Shown here: piece after piece, positions 1-13,100 of the stretch
Position numbering within the stretch: position 1 is the first letter of the stretch
Layout of the letters: every line of letters begins with the position of its first letter
From: Allacma fusca
Lineage: Eukaryota > Arthropoda > Collembola > Symphypleona > Sminthuridae
Length of the DNA stretch: 64,000 bases
NCBI GenBank assembly: GCA_947179485.1
Contig: OX359247.1
Coordinates: forward strand, 28,930,801-28,994,800
Direction of reading: 5' to 3'
Notes under the pieces: model-generated
Told to the model about the DNA's origin: nothing
The model's database searches: none
The model's input: only the letters and a program-made list of their open reading frames with translations
Position numbers and translations under genes: made by a program

Positions 1-1080
1 GTATCTATATGTATAACTTCTTCTTCTAAAAATAGTTTTTATCCCTCTCCCGTAACTTTCAATTACTGTAAAGGCTTCTGCTTACCAGACTAATCCATCC
101 CTGAACATCTATAGTTACTATTCAATTTTTAAGGTAACAAAATACGGATGTAACTGAACGGCTCCTTTTTTAGACTTGAAGTCCCAAGAAACTTTTTCCT
201 GAGAGGAAACAATCCTCGAGGTAATTTTATTTGAGTACTTTGTGTCTATGTATGTACTATTTATCTCCCTTATATATATGAAGATGACAGTGTTGCGTCA
301 GAAAACAAAAGTTGAGAAGTCCACGAAGAGAGTTTTAGGCTATCACTTGGTTTTATGCATGACGGTTTTCTGGAATACATAGAAAAGCTATTTTCTGTTT
401 TGACAGTTTCCGACTCATACATTGGAAACTCTTGAAACAAGATTTAAGACACAGAGAGCATCGGGTCCTATAAGTCTGTGAACCAAAATAGAGGCTCATG
501 TAGCTTTAAAGAAAGAAATACGAGATTGGAATAGAACAAAAAAATCAATAAGTTTTGCTACAAGTCTTAAGTAGTGGCATTCAATGACTGCTCGTTTCCT
601 GGAGTTGCAGTCGCAATAATAATTGACTCGTATGGAATTTCCCACACCCTTGATAAGGGCTGGGTTCATGTCCAGGAATTACAGTTGGTTTCATGAATTA
701 TGTGTTTCATTCTGCATTTTATGAAGACAGCTATATCATTCCGTATTCCACTGTGTGGCTCCTAGCTTCGACTAGAAAATGCTCGAGGATTGAATCCTGT
801 TTAAAACCTCTTATTCCCTCTTATTGAAGAGCTCTTTGGAAATTGGGAAACAATGGGCGCTCTGGATTTTGTCAGCTTGAGATTCTGCCATCGTGTCGAC
901 AGACCCAGATACATACATATCTATGTATCTAACTTAACAGCATACTTAATACACACGTACAGAGGAGCATGTTCAAATTAATAATGGTTGGTGAGAATAC
1001 AGTTTGGGTGTGGAATGTACATATCTACATCCCAGTTTTTGTTGATGAGAATACGTTCTGAGAAGAAGAAAATTACTTAC
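1..1080. other. Intron of the LGR gene
   Basis: AT-rich sequence downstream of exon 10 on the minus strand. I looked for the next phase-2 exon (hinge or last repeat) and found none with both splice sites, so the next exon is probably beyond the left edge. Confidence 0.5.
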
Positions 1081-1155
1081 AACTGACGAAGACTTTCAAT
1101 GCCAGCGAAAGCATTCGGATGAAGTCCAGTAAGTTGATGATTCCCCTTCAACGTC
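1081..1155 (-). CDS. Lgr1: LGR exon 10, leucine-rich repeat 7
   Basis: This is a 75-bp phase-2 exon with acceptor attgttag and donor gtaagtaa. It encodes LKGNHQLTGLHPNAFAGI, corresponding to FSHR LRR7. The open phase-2 donor shows that the gene continues left of the window. Confidence 0.8.
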
Positions 1156-4100
1156 CTAACAATTTCAATAAATTAACCGTTTGAACATTTCCCAATTTTA
1201 AAAACAGTTTATACACAAGCTTCAGAAAACTCTTAGAGATGAAGAAGAAAAGACCTGGGTACAGAACGTGACATTAGCATTCTCTAATTTCCTGCTACAC
1301 TTACTGATTGAGACCTTCTCAGTCCACTTACAAAAGTTGAATCATCAGACCTTTTAGCAGAATTCCTTTATTTGTTTTTAATTTACATTTAGATCCCAAC
1401 GTAACATCAAAGATGCATTCCCACATACAATTAACATTCTCCTGTAATTTTGTTTCCCACGTTTCCTCCATCAGACTTGCAAAATTACTGAATCATACGA
1501 CTTCTTTGAAATCGGGTTAAACTCTACTTTCAATTTAAGAGACTTTCTTATATAAGAAGGACATTTTCTATACCAACCCTATGATTTTCAAGCCCATCGT
1601 CAATTATACCTGTTATTCTACATCTTAGTAAGATCCCATATGTTGTAATTTAATTATTACTATTTAGAGAGGGAGAGAGAGAGAGATTTTACTATAAAAT
1701 GTAACTATCCACGCGCTGCTCAAAGTTATGAACAGGAAATGGTTTATTTTTCGTCCAATCCTTGTACTACAGCAAAGGTAAATTTTACTTGATCTATTAT
1801 CAGCCTGAGATTTCAGCTCCTTTTCAAACTAACAAAAACAAGGTGTGGTTATTAGATATGGTTTTGAACTGTATAGTTAATGACTCAATTATATGCAAAG
1901 CTCATACTTTGCTTTTATTAATCATTCCTTTTAGACTAATTGGATCATTACATAAATCAAAAATTAGCTAACAAAATTAAGAATTACCACCAGCATTGAT
2001 AGATTGGCTCTTGGCTCTACAAAATTAAAGTTTTGAAAACACAAGTGTGGGGGCTAAACGATGCAGTAAAATGAAGCTTCCCTTTCATGGTACAGCTTGG
2101 AAAGGGGAAGGAAAGGAGATCCCAAAACTAATTTAGCATTAAGTGTCTTGGATAGGCAGTTGAATACAAGTGCAGTCAATCTATAATGTTGCACACTAGT
2201 GGAGCAAGTAGTAGTAGTGTTTTTTCCTACTACTCACTTTTAGAGGCTGCTGGCCTGAGACAAGGACTCGAACTTCAATTTTTCAGAGGCCCGACTCACA
2301 CCATATCCTGTAGCCACTAGCCACAACCACCCTTGTACAGGTACTTTACGGAACGTTGAAAACTTTCTTTTCAAGACGCTCGCCCTACAATCACTATCTG
2401 TCCCTATACAGATTCTTTCTATGGGGGAAGAATAGAGCAAATGGTAATAGACTAGAAATTACCAGAAATTACTGGAAATCCCTGACAGCCGTTAGAAAAG
2501 TTTTCTCATGCTAAAGTCTTCTCTTTTGGATTTGACTCAGTTCCCTGGACCCGTTTCCTGCAGGTTAGTCCTAACATTAAGAATTTTTTCTTCATAAGTC
2601 TACAGATAATTATACTTTAATACCTCGAGAATTTTAGAGGAAATATTTTTTATGTAATTCATATTTAAAGAACCTTAAATTCTTTAAAAATAACTGTGGA
2701 GTCTTCCAACACGGGGCATTCCTACTTGTACACTGCCTAGCTGATGGAGGACCACAGGAGTGCAATTATTTATGGTACCAGTGGAAACCACTCAATTGTG
2801 GTTCACCAGATCGGTGGGTTATAAAGCCATAAAACTGCTACGGATATCGATTTTATTCAAATCTAACCCCGAGGTTTCTCTTTAAATCTCACTGTAATTA
2901 ATTAATGAAGGATTTTGCCAAAGTAGCTTTTATAACATCTCCATTCCCCTATCAAGTCATCCTCTCAAGAGTTTTTATAGTAGGGGAGAATGCATAAATG
3001 ACAGCGTTCCGTTCTGTAGTATAGTAGCCATTTGCTAAATTGCCAAAAACTTTTGACTTACAGTCTTGCAATGGTAGCCCCTTCAAAAGCGGATGGACCA
3101 ATGGAACGGAGGTTGTTGTAGCTCAAGGTCCTAAAAATCAACAAAATTACCATGGTAAGTTGTGGTAGTCACAAATTTCAGTCGTGTGGAAGAAGTAACA
3201 CAGAATCGATTTATTCCCTTCGGTAGTGGGGGGAATCTTAACAGCTTTCACGGTTCATATAAGATCCCGTGTCATTGCCTCTCTAAATTAATGCTTTTCC
3301 AAAGGATACTTAAACTTGAAGAGTTTTAATTCCGGGAATGCTCATGCACATCTTCAATTTACATACATACGTATGTATCTATGTATATATGTGCATATAT
3401 GTTTTTTTACACTTACATATTTGTTTCTACACATTCGCTAATGTCGTTTTCTAGTGCCTTTATGTAGAATTGTATAGGCCTCGTGCGGACTGATGTACAG
3501 TGGTTCTAAATTCGTGCATGTCTCAAAGTCTCAATGACCAGATTTTACGACGTCGATATTTTACTAGTACTAATAATATACTCTGCTGCAGTAGAGTATT
3601 TTACGTACAGTATAATGTGGATATAGGGCAATTCCAAGGTTATTTAAAATAAATTACGCTACTATCTGTACTGTACATATGTTGAGTTCCATAGATTTTG
3701 TAAGAACAAAGCCAGGCTAGTTCATTCTACCTAATTGTAAGGAGAGATACATAAATGGATTTCTACACACACACACATAGGATTACAGTATCTAAAGTAA
3801 CGAAATGTAAGTATGTACGTATGTTAATTACCAACGTAAATTCTTGATGGGTTCCCATTACATGAAAAACATGTGAAGTTCCATGTATGCACACAAATAG
3901 ACATTTATATATGTATATGCTGCGTGCCAAATATTATCTGAATGTAACCTCCACATGCATTATACAAACATAAGTTTACATAAGTCCAGCAAAAGGGAAA
4001 TGTTGTCCGATGAGATCTAAGTCCTGTAATCTTCCCTCTCACTACTCTCTGAGCAAGATTTTTGCAAGTATTTCTCTCCTGTAATTTCCGTGAAGTATTT

Positions 4101-7100
4101 TCAAGCGATAATTAAAAAGAAATGGCTCCAAAACATAAAAGTACCGGTGTAAAGTAAGTAATTATTCTAATCCAGCTAATAAATAGTAATATGAAAGCGT
4201 AAGTTTCTCCCGTAGTTTAAAAGAAATGTATCCCTTTCCACTCATCTTGAGTTCTGTTGGAGAGGGAGGAGAATTTTTGAAGACATTTTGAAGAAATAAA
4301 GTCTCGTAATCAGAATCTATTTGGCTCTGGGGTGAAGTGGGGAAAGATATATTTTTAAATATCAGCCTCTCTCGAAAGGACTTCAAGAGTGCATTTTATT
4401 GACATGATTTCTTCTCCTTTCTCAAACTATATGCGCACTTTCCTTGGAACTTTGGAAGCAATACCACTTACAACAATGTATGGCGTACTAAAAAATAAAT
4501 TATGCAAATAATCGCCACCATAAATCTCGGCAACATAATAGAACTCAACGCAAATCAATATGTGTGTTATGTTCCTAAAGCTGGGCTAAAGCCGAGGAAA
4601 AACTATCTTCCACAGTGCAATTGGTTTCCTACAATTTTTACTACTTCCCCAATGTAAGGGGCTGTGAACATTTTACGTGAACACTTTCTTCGAAAAAATT
4701 CCCGCCGCTTCCCCCAAATGTAAACAATTTGTCATTTTTGAAATCTTGAAATATTTTTTGGGATTCTTTGTATTTTTTCCAGAAGGCCGAATCAGTAATA
4801 TTTGACACTAAAACGAAATTCTATACAGGGTGTTACAGATCATTTCCGCATTTGCACATGTCAGCACAAAAGTCAATGAAATTAAATGACCCTGGTTTGT
4901 AGAAAATTGGACGGACTTCAAAAACAATTACCAAATGGATCATTGACTTGAGACCTTTGGATACGCAATAAACATATCTAAATCGCAAACGATAAATTAC
5001 AAATACAATTTTCTGTTTTTTTTTACCAGTTTTGTAATAATTTCAAAAGTATGGAGATTATTTAAACCTAATTTTTAACCCCTCACCATCTGGACTACAG
5101 CAAGTAAATTTAAATCATTTTTCACCCCCTGCCCCTTAATACGTTTACGTAAGATATGCACAGTTCCTGAAACGAACACTGAGAGAATAGCTGAATACAG
5201 AACTCAGAGTGCAGTGTATGAGAAAGAGCGCGGAAAAGGTTTCTGATAAATAGTTAAATGTTGTCAAGTTTTGTTTGATAGGATTTGTACATACAAAAAC
5301 ATTAGGTTGCATGAAATGCATGCTACTGCCAGAATAATATGAATATAGCCTACTGAATGCACAGATGAGAGTTTTTATTTCCTCAGAAAATTTCAAATGC
5401 GCCGTAAAATATACATTATACACTAAGGTTTGAAAGACGTGTTGGCTCTGTAGGCTGAATTTACAATGAGAAGCCCATCAATATTTACGGAGACAGAGTC
5501 ACAGAACACAATTTTGGTGGAAACAAGATCTATCTATCTGTAGCAGAGGAAGAAGACTCCTGATAAAAGGTAAATACACTTGGGTTCAAGTCAACTTTGC
5601 TCTTAAGAAAAAATTTGAGAGAAATGGAAAAGGACTTACAAATGCTCCACTTTCAGTTTCTCAACCCATCCTGGCTCGATCCGACTGATTTTATTGTTCT
5701 CCAAATCTCTGTAACAACAACAAGTAAACACGCCCATCATGTTCCGACTTCACTCTGTAGCTTCCTCGTATATGCCTATTGTCAGGGAAATTATCATACT
5801 CTCTGTCATTGCTGTATCTCTATAGGGTATCGTCTGAGAAGCAAATAATCTTACAGGGGCTGCAATTGTGCCCGACTCTTTCAAAATAAGCACAGCTGTT
5901 GTCTATGACTAAGTAACTATGACAAGTTCCAGGAACTAAGAATATTCCGACAAAAAGCGTCCTCAGGGAAAAGGAACCCAGCACCTGAGTAGCTGGTATT
6001 TTTTAGAACTTCGTGATATGAAGTGACAAGTGACACTTGTATATGTACAGAAACAATAAAATTCCACCCCAATCGATTAGAAATAAGAATTGGAAGGGTA
6101 ACTCTCAAGCGTGAAAAATGATGGTTGGCTGGTTACGAGAGGAAAAATAATATTATTATATGAATCTGTCATAAACGGGTTTGATTTTCTCAAGTAAAGT
6201 TTGCTTAAATATTTGAGATTCTCTTCCTCTCAATTTTGTAAGTATGTATGTACCTATATATCTAAGTATAAGCATAAGTACATATGTAAGTATGTGTGCA
6301 GGCTGACTCAAGTGGAATCTGTACTTGAGATTTTTATTAAGCATCTCTTTGGTTTTTGAACCTTCGGCCCATTTTTTGTTCCACTCATGGTACTTCATAC
6401 ATAGGATTCTTTTGGCAAGGAAGAGCTCCTCAAAAGGCTACTCAATTTCTCATCTTGTACAAGAACAAATTAGATATTTTGGATCTGACGGAAAGGAAAA
6501 TATTACAAAATTTAGAATTTCTGAACAGTTTCGTGGAACTGAAAGAGTCCTATGGTTGACTGGTTTTTAAAGAAGAAAATTAAACTTTTCGATGAGCACT
6601 TTTACAACCATCTCATTAACATTCAAAGAACATTCACAGGATTTGTCCTCAAATTTCTCTCCTCTTCACCTAATAATTACAGGCTGTGTGTGGATTAATG
6701 ATAATCTTGAAGCTACATTTTATTATATAGTTGTGACACCTGCGTACTATAAAAATCCATTGAACTATTCTGTACAAAGCGTGTAGATACGTATATCTAT
6801 ATAGCTGCGAACGGAATATTGGGGATTCGCAGAATCTACGTCCTTTGATCTCGCAATCCCAGTAGTAGTGTCAACTTTTGTGATGATAAACAAATGATAA
6901 TGTTAAGCTTTGGCACAGCCCCTCCTGACAGAACACATACACAATCAGCTTTAAGTGATTTACAAGACGTAAGTTACTATAGTTCTCGTTACTACAGACC
7001 TCCCTTTTGACAACAACCAAATGAGGGATGAGGGCATCAAAGGAATCAAATATAGCAGAACATCAACAAAACACACACACACATACATGAGCAAACGCAC

Positions 7101-10100
7101 TTACATAGATTCCAAGTGGGTGTTCGTCATGACTTGATTAAGCATCGGTGTCACCTCCAGGCCCGTGTGAACAATTTTGCTGTAGGAATATCAGAGACAC
7201 AAAATAAAATCAATCTACACTTTGTCTCATTGGAAGCTCATTATAATGATGCCTTCAAAGCTTATGTAATTTTGGATTTGCCAGCGTAATTATTGTAGTT
7301 ATACATACGAGCTGTCAGATCTGCTTTATAGCTTGTCTCACAATCAGTAACATACAAATATAAATTCACTGCGTTTATTAATGGTAACTGTTCGACGTTT
7401 ATTTCCCGTACGTCCGCACTGTGACGCAATTTCCCTGTAATTTGGTTGTCAGTAAGTTGGCAGTGTTCTATAATAATGTAATACTAAAATACACCAACTC
7501 ATGATGAGTACGTTTGTTTACTTGTTACTCGTACACACGGCCTGCTCAATTCTCAAACCTGGGACTGCGTCCCATCAAGTGGTTAACTGGAACTAGTATT
7601 CTGTTTATAAGGTAATTATATGATGCTTTAGCTACTACTACCAGATGTGGTTCGGATTTTATTGGTTCATACCAGTAGCTCTGAATTTAATAGCCTATAA
7701 TTGACATGCTAATGTGACATTTCACCCTTAAAAAGGAAATAGTACTTCTTGACAACTATCAACTCCTGTAATGACACTGTGCTAAGAAATAAATTACATT
7801 CATTGAAATTTCGGGTACTTTAATGTTTAATAAAGGCAGTCGACCTTTAAAGACTATTTCCAACATTATTTTTGTTTGTTCTGTGAAAACTGAGGGAACA
7901 AAACGATGTTTGTTATGTATGTGCACACAAATTGAAAGAATGTAATTTTATTTTTTGTAATTATGTATATTCTCAATTAAAATAATATCGGAGCCGATTT
8001 TACATCCACGGTAATGCCGGGTAGTAAAAATAGTTGTGAAATGCCCTGAAACTCCCTCCTATTTGGAAGATTTTATGTAAATAGAAGCGTCACTGAACTC
8101 TGACTAAAACCAGGGGAAAGTCAACGAGCCAAGTGACATGTGTTAATTTACAAGAATAATACTAAAAACATGAATTATATTATTCCGCCACTCACATAAA
8201 TACGTGGGTACATTTACCGAAGCCAAAAAAATACCTTAGGAATCTCATTCACTCAAGATATTTGTCCTCGCTGAAAGTAACCAGAACTTCTGATGAGTTT
8301 CTTAAACAAACAAGGGATGCTATAGGTTCAGGAGGGAAATGCATTGGAAAAAAGTCCCTGCTGTACCTCCAACTCCGAGACAACCACCGTATGTACATAT
8401 TTATGGGCGGAAAGACACATGCACCATACGAAGGTACACACTTGGAAGAACCTCATCGTAATGGAATGTATACAAATGAAAATAATTTATTTGTGGAGAT
8501 GGCTTAGCCAGCCCTTTTTTTTTTACTTTGAACTTGAGCTGATAAAACGTAGCAAATTATCATCCGACTCAACTCTGCCTTGAATTAGATCATACTAGGA
8601 ATACGCGGAGAGTACTCGTTTTTAGTAGTATTACAAAATAAAAAAAATCTTCCATAAATCTTAAATAGAGACTTACATGTTCTTCAATTTAGGGAAAAAT
8701 CCTTTGAAGACGTTACGAGAGATGTTTGTCAGAGACGGCGCTCCCACCACGTATCTGAAATGCAACCAGTCCACCCAAATATTTACTTGATTATTGACAT
8801 TTGTACAAACCCCTGAATATGTAGAGGATGAAACAGAAGTGCAGTTATTTTTCTTCCAGGAATTCTTCAAAAGATTTACCCCCCCCCCCCTCCCCGTCTA
8901 ACCCACCCTCCCACGCTGAACTGAGCAAACAAACTATCAGTGCATATATAGTCCAATTTAAATCAATCTGGTATTTATTCCTGATTATTTACGCTAAAAA
9001 TCCCTACATTTCTCATTTTCAAAGCGTGCTTTTTTATCTCATAGAAGATTTAATGAGTTTCCCAAAGCCTTCATAAAATACACATTATTTGAAGCACATG
9101 GTTTCCCAGTAATCATCAATTTTTATTGTTTGCAATGTAATTGATATCTGTGATGATTCCAGGATGTAACTCTATTTGAGGCAGAGCTCTTCAACGTAAG
9201 GAAGTTCAAAGGGAGAGATTGAGCGTTCTCAAATTGATCAAAGGGAAAATATTATTGCTGTGAAAAACTGCGAATGGAGCATTAATAATAAAGTCTCCTG
9301 CATGGTACTTCAAGGGCTTAAAAAGAATTTTGCTGGAATCCAAATAATTATTACAAAGTAATATATGCATTTATGTATCTATAAAATAATTAAAATCACA
9401 TATTGTTTTTAAACACACCGTCCCTCAAATCTGATTTGACTCTTCTCCAACTATTATTACAATTTTCGTCGGTGTACTTTGTGACTTTAAGAAAATATGC
9501 TTTGTGGGCTACAAATTGTAGCATCTAACTCCTACAAATTCGTCCAGTAGCATATTGTAGATACGTTGAGTTACTGCTGTAGTACAAAAGCGACATATGT
9601 ACATATTACTTGCAAAGAATCAAATAGATACTAATAATTATCTGTAGTATATTTTTCAAGTTAAAATTCCCTTCTTCATATTTTAAAACATACATATGCC
9701 CCTACAAAACACGGCATGAATACATATATGTAACAGTTATCATTACAAAGTTAATGAAAATTACACAAAGCTCTCAGCGCCCACATCCTGCAGTTTCTTT
9801 CCTGCAAAACTCAGGAAGAAATCCTCACAAATGAGTTTTCCCCTAGATGTACACTTTTACGAAACAAGGCTAAACAATGCAGTGGGTACACCCTGAAGGA
9901 TCAAAAGGCTCCGTAAATATACAGATGCTGGTCAGGATTAAAAATAGCTTGTATAAAGATGAGGAAAGTAACGGAATCACTAAATCCCTAAAGCCAAGTT
10001 AGTGTGAGAGGGAGAGATAAAAGGGATAGGAAAAGGTGTGTATTGCTATCGGCACTTGCACACGTACATGTAACTCCTGTATTGAAATAAATGGAGATAC

Positions 10101-13100
10101 ATACTGTAGATATGGAATGCTGACGGGGACTTACATTGTGTGTAGATTCCGCATCCCGATAAAAGCCCCATCGTGGATATAGGCAAACTCGGGTAGTTCG
10201 ACTAGAATTCTGCATTAGAAAAACATGTACAAAATTTTGTTACATACTTACGTAAAATACATATAGTTCATCACCCATTTTATATAGAATCTCGCTACAG
10301 CCAATGAATGCGTATAGGCACGTATGTATGTACATATATGGCCTTAAAGAAAATAGTAAGCTCTCTATTGTTATTTCCATAGTGACGCATTTGCTCCCCG
10401 TAATTGCCTCTCGGCTCTCGCTTCTAAGATCCTATCAATATTAGTATTTCAGTCCTTAACAGAATCATTTTAGTTACTTCCTTGTGCACATGCATGATCT
10501 CGCAAATAGTCTGGATTATGAGGGAACCAATAAAACAATACCGATCCTTTCCATTTTTTTTTACATATGTATGCACAGTTCCCTCAAGCAATCCCCATAA
10601 CTTTATCCCCTTTCATTTGTAATTTTAAACCCGATCTGAGGATTTGGTAACAGCTCTTATAATAAAGGTTGAGACTCGTCTCCCGCTCAGGATTCAATGG
10701 ATATTTAATATGGCGGTGTGTTTATATCTATACGTCTATATGATCCCTCAATTTTTCCATCGCATATATTTTCCAATTTGCAAAAATCTCCCCAAAATGT
10801 AACCCATTTCCTACTACGTCTCAACTCCACCACGTTCTAGACATGCAAGTTTGTGTGAGTCGAAAATATAAGTCTAGTTTCATTGTGAGATTGTAGCGCC
10901 TCAAAACTTCCTGCAGTTATGCTGTACCTACCCTTTTTTTTATAAGTGTGTGCATCCATTTGACTTCTAGAGTTGAAACATTTTGAAAGGACAAAAATTA
11001 ATTTGGGGTAAAGGGGAACGGGTTTCAATATAATTATATTTGTCCGTATATTACAAATTCTGCTACTAGTCTCTATTTGTAATAGCGAGATCACACGACA
11101 TTCCTCTCCTGCAGAAATGCAACGACATCCCATCATCCCACCCACTATTGTACTTTAATCGCACTTAGGCTCTTATGCTACTTGGACCTTAATTTAAGTG
11201 CTTTAGTGCACGTCCCATTAAATCATAGTTTATTAAACCCAATTAAATACAATAGATTCACTTAGACGCGTATAAATATCTATATGTAATTATTTATGTA
11301 AATGTCAACGCAGGAAGCGTCATGTGAAATTAGAGCCAGCCTCCTTGTAGTCCTCCAAGCTACAGTGTTAAATGAGGTCAAGGTTAATACTGAAAAGCAC
11401 TTAAAGAAACTCTTGAAACTGCTTACAAATGGAACAGTCATGGTTTTAAGGCAATTCTCTCTCTCTCCCACCCTCTCGAGTCCGTCAGCATTGAGGATAG
11501 AGATAAAAGTTGATGGTTTTTATAATCCATACCCGAGAAGACACTGGACTGACGGTTATTACACACACAATGGTACACACAACATTCACCAGTGTAGTGG
11601 CAGTCAGGGTAGAAATGAAGCGTGGGTAATAACAATAATTATGAGAAAAAGCAGTTCATGCAAAAATAATGACTTTGCACCCTCGATTTTTTAAGCTTCA
11701 CATTCTCTGTAGAAATTATCCTTCTTAGTATTATCACACTCATCCAGTTACGAGGACAATTTATAAAAAAAAAAATTATCGTGGATTTGGAAATCCCGAG
11801 AGACGAGGAGGAAAAGGGAGTATTGTACTTTTAACTTGTGCGAGGGAAGGGAAGATGAAAAAATTATAAAAAAGGCGCAGCTTTTATGATCGAGTTAAAT
11901 CCAGCATTCCAACATTACAATTAATTTCCTCGAAGTGCGGATCTTCCGAGTGATAATATTCAATTCCTGAGAACTATAGCATGTACTTAAAAGTATAATT
12001 ATGAGAGTAATAAAATAATTTCATGCTCATAGGTTCCTCCCCATTAAGCGGGAGATGAGCGCCGGGACTTACATTTCTAGAAGAGAGCTGGAGAAGGGTC
12101 GGATGTAGTCATTGGCTAAGGTAGTGAAGGTACGGGAGTCTTCCACGGTTCTGGAAAAAGAAGATATTATACTATTCATTAGTCTCTTGTAATTTAGAAA
12201 TCAAAACCAGACGTAATTTTCTAATTTCTCATTCCCAATCGTAGAGGATTTTATTGTTGAAAGGTGAAAAGAAGTGGTGGGAGCGACGGAGGAAATGAAG
12301 CCAATTTATTGACTCAGAAATGACAGCCACTGACTTTCGAGGAACTTAACAGAGTTAGTAACTTTTGTCAGATTGATTGAACCTCTCTCTCTCTCTCTCA
12401 CTCCTCCCTCTAAAGCAGAGACTACTTTGTTCCTCTAAAACGCTTTCCACTCTTCCGATTAACTTGTTCCTTCTACCGTAAAATCATCATTTGTACCCGA
12501 ACTCCTGACGGCTCCGACGCTCAATGTCCCTCCTATTCTATTAACAACTGCAGAGAAACTAAAATGGCTCAAGTCTTTTCCCCTTGGAGTAGTAGATACT
12601 TGAACTGAGGAAAAACTCACAAAGAATCATCTTTGAAAAATCTTAAATTGCTGGTAAGTTGAGGATGAACCCGGGACTCAAGTGGTACTTGAACTCCAGG
12701 AATCAAGGGGAATTAGCAGTTGATTCGATTTAATTTAGCATGTACATACATAGGACAAGACACGTACATATGTACACACTTGAAAATAGCTAGGAGACAA
12801 ATATTTCAATCACAAAGCAGCTATAGCATCAATTATCTACCAAAGGTAAACAAATAAAAGTTCTTATTCTAACAAATGAATACGTACAAACTAGCTTCTT
12901 TAAAATTGTGAATATCACTCTGTACTTTTGTTTCTACAATAATTCTTGTCAGACAATGACGTCATTCCTCAACCAATGGCATCCGTCCTTTAATTTAAAA
13001 AAAAAAGCAAATCCGCACATGGCTTTATATGATAAATTCATTGTACTCGGCCGACTTATTCTGTCCCAGTTATCTACTCTCAATTGAAGCCGAATATCTC

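Noticed and set aside
11302-11694. Plus-strand frame of 130 codons
   Set aside because: It has no motif, no splice support and low-complexity content next to a CT run. It lies in an LGR intron and its length is compatible with chance.
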